In this document: positions 27,414 through 35,465 of the stretch, piece after piece
How positions within the stretch are numbered: the first letter of the stretch is position 1
Layout of the letters: every line of letters begins with the position of its first letter
Origin: Akkermansia muciniphila
GTDB lineage: Bacteria; Verrucomicrobiota; Verrucomicrobiia; Verrucomicrobiales; Akkermansiaceae
Length of the DNA: 44,585 bases
Reading direction: 5' to 3'
Assembly (NCBI GenBank): GCA_945883695.1
Contig: CAMCYK010000019.1
Span: forward strand, 1 to 44,585
The notes under the pieces: generated by a model
What the model was told of the DNA's origin: nothing
What the model saw: the letters and a program-made list of their open reading frames with translations, nothing else
Databases searched by the model: none
Program-made: the position numbers and the translations under genes

Positions 27414-28507
27414 AGGTTCTCCAGATGATTCCCGAAATGGAGTCCGGCGGGGTCGAGCGGGGCACGCTGGAGCTGGCGCGCCACCTCGGCGCGCTGGGGC
27501 ACCGCTCGCTGGTCGTTTCGGGCGGCGGCAGGATGGTGGCGCAGCTCGAGGCCTGCGGCACGCGGCACCTGGAGCTGCCGGTCGGCCGCAAGCGCCTGTC
27601 GTCGCTGCTGCTGGTGCCGAAGCTCCGGCGATTGTTCGCGGAGGAACGGCCGGACATCCTGCACCTCCGCTCGCGGGTCCCGGCCTGGCTGGCTTTTCTC
27701 GCCTGGCGCGCCATGGACCCGGCGGACCGGCCGCGGCTGGTGACCACCGTCCACGGCTTCAACTCGGTGAACCGCTACTCCGAGATCATGACCTGCGGCG
27801 AACGGGTGATCTGCGTTTCGGAAAGCATCCGCCGACACGTGCTGAAACACTACCCGCGGGTGGCGCCCGACAAGCTGCGGGTCGTCCACCGCGGGATCGA
27901 TCCCGCCGAGTATCCCCATGGTTACCAGCCGTCCGCGGAATGGCGGGACGCCTTCCAGCGCGAGTTCCCGGCGACCGCCGGCAAGCGGCTGATCACCCTG
28001 CCCGGCCGGATCACCCGCCTGAAGGGCCATGAGGATTTCGCGCGGATTCTCCACGAGCTGTCCGGCGACCCCTCGCTCCACGCGGTGATCGCCGGCGGCG
28101 CGCATCCGCGGAAGGCGGCCTATCTCGATGAGATCAAGGCGTGCTTCGCGGCCGCGGGATTGGCGGAGCGGGTCACCTTCACCGGCGGCCGCCCGGACCT
28201 GCGGGAGATCCTGGCGGTTTCCACGCTGGTGCTTTCGCTGACGACGCAGCCGGAGTCGTTCGGCCGCACCACCCTGGAAGCGATCGGGCTCGGCGTTCCG
28301 GTGGCGGGCTACGATCACGGCGGGGTCGGCGAGCAACTCGAGCTGCTGTATCCCGCGGGCAAGATTCCGCCGAACGATCCGGTGACCGCGGCCCGGACGA
28401 TCCGCGGGTTGTTAGAGAATCCGCCGCCGGTTCCAAGGGAGCATCCCTTCACCTTGCAGGCGATGCTGGACGGCACCCTGGCGGTGTATGGGGAACTGCT
28501 CCCCTGA
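27410..28507 (+). CDS. Glycosyltransferase family 4 protein
   Basis: A 365-residue GT-B glycosyltransferase. The N-terminal acceptor domain begins MKVLQMIPEMESGGVERGTLELARHL; the C-terminal donor domain has LPGRITRLKGHEDFARIL, and the nucleotide-sugar motif appears as the Glu-rich stretch QPESFGRTTLEAIGLGVPVAGYDHGG (EX7E type). It transfers a sugar from a nucleotide donor, most likely onto a lipid A or core sugar given the operon. It overlaps the ELM1-like gene by 4 bp and is the last gene of the unit, followed by repeat DNA. Confidence 0.92.
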   Translation: MKVLQMIPEMESGGVERGTLELARHLGALGHRSLVVSGGGRMVAQLEACGTRHLELPVGRKRLSSLLLVPKLRRLFAEERPDILHLRSRVPAWLAFLAWRAMDPADRPRLVTTVHGFNSVNRYSEIMTCGERVICVSESIRRHVLKHYPRVAPDKLRVVHRGIDPAEYPHGYQPSAEWRDAFQREFPATAGKRLITLPGRITRLKGHEDFARILHELSGDPSLHAVIAGGAHPRKAAYLDEIKACFAAAGLAERVTFTGGRPDLREILAVSTLVLSLTTQPESFGRTTLEAIGLGVPVAGYDHGGVGEQLELLYPAGKIPPNDPVTAARTIRGLLENPPPVPREHPFTLQAMLDGTLAVYGELLP

Positions 28508-28517
28508 CGGACCTGTG

Positions 28518-28682
28518 TACTGGACCGCGGACTTTAGTCCGCTCGAACTCCGGGCAACGCGGACTAAAGATCCCCGGTCCGTTAGTCATGCTCACCCCAC
28601 AGGCCCGTCGCTCCAACCGCGAAGCCTTGCTCTCATTCAACCGCAACGCGGACTAAAGATCCGCGGTCCAGTAGTCATGCTC
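28518..28682. repeat. Inverted and direct repeats of the GCGGACTAAAG family
   Basis: Two direct 39-nt copies lie at 28555-28593 and 28644-28682, differing at three positions. An inverted partner at about 28518-28542 pairs with the copy at 28644, so the 165-bp block has inverted ends around an internal copy. GCGGACTTTAGTCCGC within it is itself a palindrome. It follows the GT4 stop codon and may end that transcript. Confidence 0.75.
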
Positions 28683-28739
28683 CCCAGCCGGCCCTTGCTC
28701 CCACCGCGACGCTTGCTCTCGTTCAACCGCAAAGCGGTT

Positions 28740-28960
28740 CCCTCATACAGCCCGGGGTTGAGCCGACAACGGAGGCTCTACCCCGGGATCCGGCCCGTAC
28801 CGGATCCAACCCCGAAGGCGGGCGCCTCGGGCGGGACGAGGGGAAGGACGGCTACCCGGGGTGCGGCGGACCCGAGGCAACCCGCTTCGGGGTTGCGGAA
28901 CCGGCGCGCTCCCCTTCCCAAGGTTTGCCCTCCTTCGTCGGGGCAACCTTGGGCTTTACG
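28740..28960. repeat. Run of palindromes (REP-like block)
   Basis: Successive stem-loops can be read here: CGGGGT...ACCCCG (about 28753-28786), GGATCCGG-N6-CCGGATCC (28787-28808) and CCAAGGTTTGCCC...GGGGCAACCTTGG (28919-28952). No protein-like frame runs through it. The block lies between the convergent GT4 and kinase genes and looks like an assembly of several intergenic repeat families. Confidence 0.6.
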
Positions 28961-28983
28961 AGGGAACGGCGTTGCCGTTTGGG

Positions 28984-29009
28984 GTAGCGGAACGACTGCG
29001 TCGTTCCGG
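28984..29009 (+). repeat. Palindromic GTAGCGGAA unit with perfect stem
   Basis: The stem arms are CGGAACGAC and GTCGTTCCG with a TGC loop, perfect over 9 bp. It is the same family as 10440 and 15370-15540. Confidence 0.8.
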
Positions 29010-29065
29010 TTTTGAGCGGCCGAAGTGGCGATTCTAAAGCCGGCAGCTTCAACCGCTGCTTTCCC

Positions 29066-29093
29066 CGCCGGAAGGGCGCAGCCCTTCCGCTAG
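29066..29093 (-). repeat. Palindromic GTAGCGGAA-family unit with an altered, still perfect stem
   Basis: Read on the minus strand the arms are CGGAAGGGC and GCCCTTCCG with a TGC loop. Compared with the unit at 28984 both strands of the inner stem have changed together, so pairing is kept. The unit overlaps the stop codon (TAG) of the adjacent kinase gene. Confidence 0.8.
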
Positions 29094-29581
29094 GTCAAAA
29101 CAAACTCATGCTCCCACACCGGCCGCTGCTCGCGGCAGGACGCGGCATACGTTTCCCAATCCCTCAACTTCGGCCCGTCCCGCGGCTCGCCGCGGGCGAT
29201 CATGCGCGCCCGGCGGACTTCCGGCGGGCTCCAGACAAAGTGCATCATCGGCCGCACTCCGAGCCGCCGCTCCAGCCGTTCCGGCCAATCCGCCTCGCCG
29301 CCCTCGCGGGTGAAGGGACCCGCCAACACCACCGGGACGTGGGGAAGATTCGCCAGCGCCAAGTCGAACATCGCCTCGTAGACCGCCTCCCGGTAGGCCC
29401 GCTTGTAAGCCGGCGAATCGCGGTCGTCGGGGTCCAACCCGGCCAGCGAAAGCCCGGCCCGCACCAGCCGCTCGGTCGCGAGGTCGCTGTCGATCAGGCA
29501 GGCACCCAACTCCGCCGCCAGCCGCCGGGCGTGGACGGATTTCCCCGCGCCCGCCGGCCCGCTGACGACGTGACACTCCAT
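29090..29581 (-). CDS. P-loop nucleotide kinase-like ATPase (zeta-toxin/AAA_33 type)
   Basis: A 163-residue protein with a Walker A motif GPAGAGKS at residues 8-15, and an acidic DSDLATERLV segment after the second strand, as in small P-loop kinases. Arg residues of a lid are seen near RRARMIARGEPRDG. Substrate is not predictable; zeta-toxin-like, gluconate kinase-like and adenylylsulfate kinase-like families share this layout. The ATG at 29581 overlaps the stop codon of the upstream DUF4870 frame by one base (TGATG), a coupling arrangement. Its stop codon lies within a palindromic repeat. Confidence 0.8.
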   Translation of the reverse strand: MECHVVSGPAGAGKSVHARRLAAELGACLIDSDLATERLVRAGLSLAGLDPDDRDSPAYKRAYREAVYEAMFDLALANLPHVPVVLAGPFTREGGEADWPERLERRLGVRPMMHFVWSPPEVRRARMIARGEPRDGPKLRDWETYAASCREQRPVWEHEFVLT

Positions 29582-30009
29582 CACGCGATGAAGCGGATGG
29601 TCAACGGATAGCGGTACGGCTTGCCTTCGTTCGCCTTGAGCCCGCCGATCACGACGAACACCACCCAGGCGATCGGATAGATGAACAACAAGGGCATCAG
29701 CAGGACCCCGATGACGATGAGGGTCAGCACGAAGGTGACCGCCCCGAGGATGAGGAATCAGAGCAGCCACGAGATATTGAAATTCAGGGCCTCCTTCGAC
29801 TCCGACCCGGCGAAGGGCATCGTGTCCTTCTTCACCTGCCAGATGATCAGCGGCCCGACGATCGTGCCGATACCGCCGGTGATCAGCCCGCTCAACGCGG
29901 ACAAGTGGCCGATCATCGCCCACATCCTCTCCTCACTGCTGAGTCCCGATGGAGTCGGTGGCAGGGTGGCGGGTTCGGATTGGGTCGGCGGAACGTAGGG
30001 GTCATTCAT
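29581..30009 (-). pseudogene. DUF4870 membrane protein interrupted by an in-frame TGA
   Basis: The frame begins MNDPYVPPTQSE and runs 83 codons to a TGA at 29758-29760, after NFNISWLL. Reading on in the same frame gives FLILGAVTFVLTLIVIGVLL, then LFIYPIAWVVFVVIGGLKA and NEGKPYRYPLTIRFIA before a stop at 29581-29583. The whole 142-codon frame matches DUF4870 (Tic20-like, four helices, conserved YRYP near the end). So a single base change, probably TGG to TGA, or a sequencing error, breaks an otherwise complete gene. The overlap with the kinase start is preserved, which argues that any inactivation is recent. Confidence 0.85.
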
Positions 30010-30077
30010 GATTTGGAACCTTTAACAGGCCGGGCGCGGCATGAAAAGAAATTGCCGTTCCAATTCCGCGCCGCGTT

Positions 30078-30944
30078 TCAAGCCGCTCCGCCGCGGGTCT
30101 TCGAATAGCCGCGCAGGAACCCGACGCACTGGGCGACTTCCGGCAGCGACTTCTCCCAGTTGTGCTCGTACTCGATGCTCACGTTGCCCGCGAAGCCGTG
30201 CTTGCGGACCTCGTCGAGGATCGCGACGTTGTCGATCACGCCGGTGCCGAAAGGCCGGTCGTGGCTGGCCTTGCCGACCACTTCCCGGTCCTTCATGTGG
30301 AAGGCGAGCACCCGCGGCGCGATCTTCTTGATGACTTCCAGCGGCTCCAGGCCGGAAGTCGCCCAGTGGCCGAGGTCGGCGCAGTAGCCGATGTTCGCGT
30401 GACGGTCCTTGATCGCTTCCCAAATCGTGTCCGGGTTCCACAGGGCGGACGGCCGCGGGTGGTTGTGGAAGCAGACCTTGATGTCGTATTCCTTCGCCAG
30501 CTTCTCGAGCGTGTCGAGGGCATCCAGCGACTCGGTGGTCACCCCGTAGAGACCCATTTTCTTGGCGAATTCGAAGGTTTTGCGGGCCTCGGTCTCGTCC
30601 TTGGAAATCCCGGTCACCCCGAAATTCACCGGCGTCACGCCGTTCTTCGCGGCATGCGCGAGCACCTTGGCGATGTTCTCGTCGGAAAGCGCGGGGTCGA
30701 GCTTGGTGTCGCCGAGCTCGCCGCCGATCTTCTGGCCCGGATAGACCTCCACCGCGGCGGCGCCGGCGGCACCGGCCATCTCGATCGCTTCCCACAGGGT
30801 GAAGCGGTTGAACGACCAGCACTGCACCGAGATCGCGAATCCGCTGGACGTCAGCGCGGCGGCGGGAACCGGCTTGCCGTGCGAACGCAGGGCGAGCAGG
30901 GCGGAGGCGGCGGGAACCATGGTCAAGAGGGATCGGCGTTTCAT
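30078..30944 (-). CDS. Sugar phosphate isomerase/epimerase-like TIM-barrel protein
   Basis: A 288-residue protein of the AP endonuclease 2/xylose isomerase-like TIM-barrel superfamily. The N-terminus (MKRRSLLTMVPAASALLALRSHG) is an export signal with an RR pair. The barrel shows VQCWSFNRFTLWEAIEMA, AVEVYPGQKIGG, the metal-site segment KVCFHNHPRPS, GYCADLGHWATSG, LAFHMKDRE and IEYEHNW, giving the usual Glu, His, Asp and Glu ligands. Substrate is probably a sugar or inositol derivative. It lies alone, 68 bp before the DUF4870 start and following a gene-remnant region. Confidence 0.9.
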   Translation of the reverse strand: MKRRSLLTMVPAASALLALRSHGKPVPAAALTSSGFAISVQCWSFNRFTLWEAIEMAGAAGAAAVEVYPGQKIGGELGDTKLDPALSDENIAKVLAHAAKNGVTPVNFGVTGISKDETEARKTFEFAKKMGLYGVTTESLDALDTLEKLAKEYDIKVCFHNHPRPSALWNPDTIWEAIKDRHANIGYCADLGHWATSGLEPLEVIKKIAPRVLAFHMKDREVVGKASHDRPFGTGVIDNVAILDEVRKHGFAGNVSIEYEHNWEKSLPEVAQCVGFLRGYSKTRGGAA

Positions 30945-31030
30945 GATGAGGGAAATGTACGACGACCGGACGAGCGGTGGCGAGGGATTCTTTCGGGAGG
31001 TCCGCCGGGATGACAAGTTGCCGGACCGCC

Positions 31031-31147
31031 TCACGGGTCCTCCTCCGCGAAGGCGAACACCGGCTCCAGGCTGAACTGCAGTTCGATCGACCCGAGTTCA
31101 TCCGTCCCCAGCCATTCCAGCCGGGCCGCCCCGTCGCGCCACACCAT
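31031..31147 (-). other. Possible small coding remnant downstream of Verru_Chthon protein A
   Basis: The frame ending at 31031 has protein-like sequence for about 60 codons after the end of protein A (DQSLAVMVWRDG, ARLEWLGTDELGSIELQFS, FAFAEEDP), but the first in-frame start after that stop is the ATG at 31147, leaving 38 residues. The protein-like part extends before this ATG. It may be the tail of a deleted neighbouring cassette gene, or a short real gene. I do not recognise the family. Otherwise the 285 bp between 30945 and 31229 hold nothing I can identify. Confidence 0.35.
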
Positions 31148-31229
31148 GACCGCAAGCGACTGGTCGGGCCCGGATGTCCGTCCCGCACGTTCCGTCGGTC
31201 TGAAGCAAACCAGCGGTCCCGGCCCCGCC

Positions 31230-34200
31230 TCACACCTCCCCGGGGGCCAGCCAGCGGAACGATACCACCCGGAATCTCCTGCCGAAGCCGGTTCCCGCCG
31301 GACCGGCCACCGGGTTGAGTCCGGTTCCGTCCGCGTCGACCGGATCCGGAAAGCGCTGCACCACCGCCTCACACCAGGCTTTCGCCTGCACCGTCCCGGC
31401 GCCATCGCGGGATTCGCCGCAGACACGGATCACGAAGCTGTCGGAGCGGGCCCGCAGCGTCGATCCCACGACCTGCATGACGTCCCCCTGGGTCAGGTAG
31501 CCGGGAATCCCCCAGGCGGTCGAGGCCGGCTGGAGGGTCTGGTTCAGGCGGGTCGAATCGGCGATGTTGTGAACGCTGACATCGGGAAGGTCGCTGCGGT
31601 TGTCGAGGGGATACTCCTCGTCGAGCCCGCCGTTCAATCCGGCCGCGTCGATCGCCGCCTGCAGCGGTCCCTTGCTGCCGGTCGGGTCGTTGCGCAGGCG
31701 GCGGTTGACGAAGTCGGCGAGGCCGAAGAAGGGCGCGCGCCGCTTGACCTCGGCCACCAGTTGTTCCGCCAAACGGTCGATCTCGGCGTCGCTCAGGCTG
31801 CGGAAGCCGTTCCAGACCGCGGCCCCGGCCGGGTTGCCGTCGGTCGACTCGCCGCCCCGCGGATCCAGAAAGCGCGGGAACGGGGTGGCGGACTCCGAGC
31901 CGAAACCCGTGTCGCGGGTCGAGGCCAGCAGCGCCTTCCACGCTTCCTTGCTGACCGAATGCACGTTGAAGCCGCCCTCGAGGCTCAGGCGGGACGCGGC
32001 GCGATGGAAATCCACGAGGTCGTCCGCCGCTTCCCCGTCCCGCGAGAACACGCCGATCCGCCCGTTGGGCAAGGGTTGGTCGCCGGGAGATTTCAGGAAC
32101 CCGGCCTTCGCCGCCGCCGACCCGGTCGACAGGAAATAGTGATCCCACAGCGTGTGATTCAACTCATAACCCAGATCATAGACCATGTTGTTATCATTCG
32201 GCTTTTCGAACAGGATCTGCCGGGTGAGCATGGCCCAGTATCCGGTGTCGCCCTGGCCCTGCGCCCAGCCGTAGGCGTTTTGGTTCCAGCCGCCGTTGGC
32301 GCTGTCCCGCGAGCTGGTGAGCGGCGGGCTGGTCCCGGTCCGCGGGACCCGCGGATCGGCGAGCGAGTTGCCGATCGCGTAGCTCGGGTGCCAGCCGAAC
32401 TCGGAAACCTTCAGATGCCGGAGATAGCCGAGGGACGGGATGCCGGTCTCCTGCCGCGGGACTTCGAAGAGCACCAGCGCGTCCGGGCCTTCCTGGGGAG
32501 GTCCGAACGGAAAGCCGAGCTTTTTGCCATTGCCCGAGCGCGGCGCGAGATCGCTCCAGGACACGGCTTCATCGAAGGCGTCGCGGGTGTAGATTCCGTG
32601 GAAATACGGCGGCTCGGTGCTCAGGTTGTCCCACGGAGTCCGGCAGAAGTACGCAGCGCGGGGGTTCCAGTTCGCGATGGCGGCCGACTGGAGATGCCGC
32701 GGGTGGCGGCTGAGTTGCCCGGACGCCTGCTCGTTGGAGGGATGTTCCCGCCACCAGCGCAGCCGGAACCCGTCGCGGGTGCGGACGTCGGGGATGGCCC
32801 CGGCGGGCAGGACCCCGCCGGGACCCGTCAGCCGGTGGACCGGCACCTCGGTGCTCGAAAGCCATTGCAAGGGCAGTTCGTCGCCACCGCCCGCCTGCGC
32901 GGAAGTGTTCGCGTAAACGATCTGCGGCATGCTGTCGAAGGCGGCATCGGTGATCGTGCGGCTGCCGGCATTCTTGAGGGCCATCAGATAGTTGTCGGCC
33001 CCCGACTCGCGGCCCGGCCTGGGAAACTCGAGGAATTTCACCGGTGCCTGGGAATGCGTCCGCTCCATGTCCTGGTAGTAATAGCGGGTCGGATCCGGGC
33101 CCACCGTCGGCGACAGCAGGTTGTTGGCGATCCCGTCCAGCTCGTAGCGGCCGTTGCGGGCCGCGCTGAAGACCAGCGTCTCGCCGGCGGCGAGCGTCAC
33201 CGCGGGCAGGGTCCACAAGACCGTGCCGCGATAGTGCCCGGGATGACGGTTGCCCGTCACCGACCCCCGGCCGAAGGGGATGCCTTCGTCGCGGATCGAA
33301 TCGTCGATCCTTCGCAGCCGGACCTGCTTGTTGCCGTTCAAGAACAACTGGGCGACCATCTGGGGGAGTTTCAAGTCGATGTTGTAAGGATTCCAGAGCA
33401 CCACCCGCGGATACATGCAGAAGCGCAGGACCCATGAACTGCCGGCGGCGCTGCTCGCGGGAAAGGTGGCCAGATTGTAAAAGATCGAACCCTCCACCAG
33501 GACCGGGCTCAGGTTCGGTTGTTCGAGCGGGAGAAACGACGCGGGAGCCATGTTCGCCTTGTCGTAGACGTTCACCCCGTCGTTCATCGAGTTGAGCAGG
33601 GCGGAATCGCGCAAGGCGGCGGGAGGAACCAGGTCGGCGCTCCGCTCGGTGAAGGCGGTCCGTTCCGCCTGCTGGCTCCAGCGCCGGAGCAGCCCGAAGC
33701 AGGGCGCGATGTCGCGGTAGCGCTGGGCGTTCCAGGTCAAACCTTCCTCGCGCGCCGCCTGGGCGTTCGCGGGCCCCGCCATCCGGTCGAGGTCGGCGAG
33801 CCCCGGGGAAACCGTCTTCCGCCCGTCGCTCAGCGGCGGGATGGTCCCGGAGCTTGCCAGATAGGCGGTCAAGTCCCGCTGCAGGCCGCCGTCGCGCACG
33901 TTGGCCAGGACCGCGCGCGAATACGTCGTCAGGTCGTGGAAGCGGCGCCTCGCCGCATCCTCGCTGACGCCCTCCAGCAAGCCGAGGGTCGGCAAGCTGG
34001 CAAGGCGGTCCGTTTCATGCCCGCCGATCGTCCCGAAGCCTTCCACCAGCTCCTCCCCGACATCCTGGGCATGGACCAGGCGTTCCAGTCCGGCCGCTCC
34101 CGCGCCGAGGTCCGTGCCGCGATGCGGATCCGCCCGTCCCACGTTGGCCTTCACGCCGAGGTCGCCGATCCAATAGGCATAGGAACCCGTCGCGGGAGCG

Positions 34201-34793
34201 GAACCCGGAACCGCGACCCGTTTCGCGAACACGTGGTCCGCCGGATCCGCGACCGATCCTTCGGCGACCAGATGGACCGCCTTGTCCCCCAAATCCGCCG
34301 ATCGCGCGTCGAGCCAGGCGGCGGACCGTCCGCCTTCATTGCCGCTGACCAGAAAGTTTTCGACCTTTTCGCGGGCTTGCCAGTTCCCCGTGCCGCGCCG
34401 GTCGCGCAAGCCGCCGGCCCGGTCGTCGCGCAGCCACGGCGTCTTCCCGTCGGTCCATTCGGTCGACCACACCGCGGTCCAGTGCGGATGCCTCACGCCT
34501 TCGATCCCGGCGGTCGCGGGGTCCCCGTCGAGCACGGCGGCCGCGGCCGAGACCCGGCGGTCGGGCCCCAGCGACCGCTGCAACTCCCCCAGCGCGATCG
34601 CCAACCCGAGCCGCGCGTTGGCCCGCGCTTCCTGCCGGGCGAAATCCGCGCTCGCCGTGCGCAGCGACAGGGACGAAAGCGTCAGCAGCCCGACCGCCAC
34701 CACGACCAGCAGCACGAGCAGCGACAGCGTCAGGACGAGGGCGAAGCCAGCTCGTGACGAAATGCGGGATGGTGGGGACTTGAAGGAATCCAC
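31230..34793 (-). CDS. Verru_Chthon cassette protein A (PilX-like prepilin-type protein)
   Basis: A 1187-residue protein. The N-terminus has a prepilin-like helix after a basic leader: SSRAGFALVLTLSLL then VLLVVVAVGLLTLSSLSL, with ARANARLGLAIALGELQ next, as in PilX/GspK-like starts of this family. The C-terminus ends FRVVSFRWLAPGEV, also typical. Verru_Chthon cassette A proteins normally precede B, C and D pseudopilins in multi-gene cassettes of this phylum and probably form a secretion or pilus-like system. Here no B, C or D gene is seen; gcvH lies upstream and only a possible coding remnant downstream. Confidence 0.88.
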   Translation of the reverse strand: MDSFKSPPSRISSRAGFALVLTLSLLVLLVVVAVGLLTLSSLSLRTASADFARQEARANARLGLAIALGELQRSLGPDRRVSAAAAVLDGDPATAGIEGVRHPHWTAVWSTEWTDGKTPWLRDDRAGGLRDRRGTGNWQAREKVENFLVSGNEGGRSAAWLDARSADLGDKAVHLVAEGSVADPADHVFAKRVAVPGSAPATGSYAYWIGDLGVKANVGRADPHRGTDLGAGAAGLERLVHAQDVGEELVEGFGTIGGHETDRLASLPTLGLLEGVSEDAARRRFHDLTTYSRAVLANVRDGGLQRDLTAYLASSGTIPPLSDGRKTVSPGLADLDRMAGPANAQAAREEGLTWNAQRYRDIAPCFGLLRRWSQQAERTAFTERSADLVPPAALRDSALLNSMNDGVNVYDKANMAPASFLPLEQPNLSPVLVEGSIFYNLATFPASSAAGSSWVLRFCMYPRVVLWNPYNIDLKLPQMVAQLFLNGNKQVRLRRIDDSIRDEGIPFGRGSVTGNRHPGHYRGTVLWTLPAVTLAAGETLVFSAARNGRYELDGIANNLLSPTVGPDPTRYYYQDMERTHSQAPVKFLEFPRPGRESGADNYLMALKNAGSRTITDAAFDSMPQIVYANTSAQAGGGDELPLQWLSSTEVPVHRLTGPGGVLPAGAIPDVRTRDGFRLRWWREHPSNEQASGQLSRHPRHLQSAAIANWNPRAAYFCRTPWDNLSTEPPYFHGIYTRDAFDEAVSWSDLAPRSGNGKKLGFPFGPPQEGPDALVLFEVPRQETGIPSLGYLRHLKVSEFGWHPSYAIGNSLADPRVPRTGTSPPLTSSRDSANGGWNQNAYGWAQGQGDTGYWAMLTRQILFEKPNDNNMVYDLGYELNHTLWDHYFLSTGSAAAKAGFLKSPGDQPLPNGRIGVFSRDGEAADDLVDFHRAASRLSLEGGFNVHSVSKEAWKALLASTRDTGFGSESATPFPRFLDPRGGESTDGNPAGAAVWNGFRSLSDAEIDRLAEQLVAEVKRRAPFFGLADFVNRRLRNDPTGSKGPLQAAIDAAGLNGGLDEEYPLDNRSDLPDVSVHNIADSTRLNQTLQPASTAWGIPGYLTQGDVMQVVGSTLRARSDSFVIRVCGESRDGAGTVQAKAWCEAVVQRFPDPVDADGTGLNPVAGPAGTGFGRRFRVVSFRWLAPGEV

Positions 34794-34951
34794 TGGGTTT
34801 GATCCTGAACGCGGCCCAGCCCGGAGATCTCATCGAATCCGATGAACAATCAAAGGGTTGAAGACCACCTGAGTCGGGAAAATAGCCTCTCCCTCCCCGT
34901 GACCAAGCCAAATCCGTTCCATTCCATCGTCGCTGCGGGCGGCAGCGAGTC

Positions 34952-35064
34952 AAGGAGCCACGACACTCCTGTCGTGACGCGAGGCGGGATGCGGCAGGAT
35001 CGCGACGCACGCGCGCAAGCCTCCGCGTCCAACCGCCGTCACCCCGGCAGTGGGGTGGCTCCTT
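34952..35064. repeat. 113-bp intergenic element with 10-bp perfect inverted ends AAGGAGCCAC
   Basis: AAGGAGCCAC (34952-34961) is repeated inverted at 35055-35064. Just inside the left end is a hairpin CACGACA-N4-TGTCGTG. The shorter relative at 3992-4052 shares the ends and the CTCCTGTCGTGA core. It abuts the gcvH stop codon and may serve as that operon's terminator. The rest of the 280-bp gap (34794-34951) shows nothing recognisable. Confidence 0.7.
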
Positions 35065-35073
35065 GCCGCCCGC

Positions 35074-35451
35074 TCACCCGATCATCGCCTCGTAGCCCGC
35101 GGCATCGAGGAGTTGCTCAAGCTGTCCGGCGTCCTTGATCCTCAGCTTGAAGATCCAGCCCTTGCCGTAGGGGTCGGTGTTGACCAGCGAGGGATCGGCC
35201 TCCACCGCGGGATTGACCTCCACCACCTCGCCGGAGACCGGCGCGTAGATGTCGCTGGCGGCTTTCACCGATTCGACCACCGCGGTCGGGTCGCCGACAT
35301 CGACGCTCTTCCCCATGGCCGGCAGCTCGACGAACACGACGTCGGTGAGCTCTTCCTGGGCATGATCGGAAATACCGACGGTGGCGGTATCGCCCTCGAC
35401 GAGGACCCATTCGTGAGAGGTGTTGTAGCGGAGGTTTTGCGGGACGTTCAT
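35074..35451 (-). CDS. gcvH: Glycine cleavage system H protein
   Basis: A 125-residue lipoyl-carrier protein that shuttles the aminomethyl group between the P, T and L proteins. The lipoylated lysine lies in VESVKAASDIYAPVSGEV, followed by NPAVEADPSLVNTDPYGKGW, all standard. Start at MNVPQNLRYNTSHEWV. It follows gcvT by 14 bp on the minus strand. gcvP is not in this window. Confidence 0.97.
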   Translation of the reverse strand: MNVPQNLRYNTSHEWVLVEGDTATVGISDHAQEELTDVVFVELPAMGKSVDVGDPTAVVESVKAASDIYAPVSGEVVEVNPAVEADPSLVNTDPYGKGWIFKLRIKDAGQLEQLLDAAGYEAMIG

Positions 35452-35465
35452 GCGGGTATGGGAGT

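Noticed and set aside
28508-29093. Possible CRISPR array
   Set aside because: The repeats are of several families with irregular spacing and mixed orientation, and no cas gene is present.
29758-29760. TGA as a selenocysteine codon in the DUF4870 frame
   Set aside because: The position lies in a membrane helix where no Cys is expected, and I could not identify a convincing SECIS-type hairpin just after it. A Trp-to-stop change or a sequencing error is simpler.
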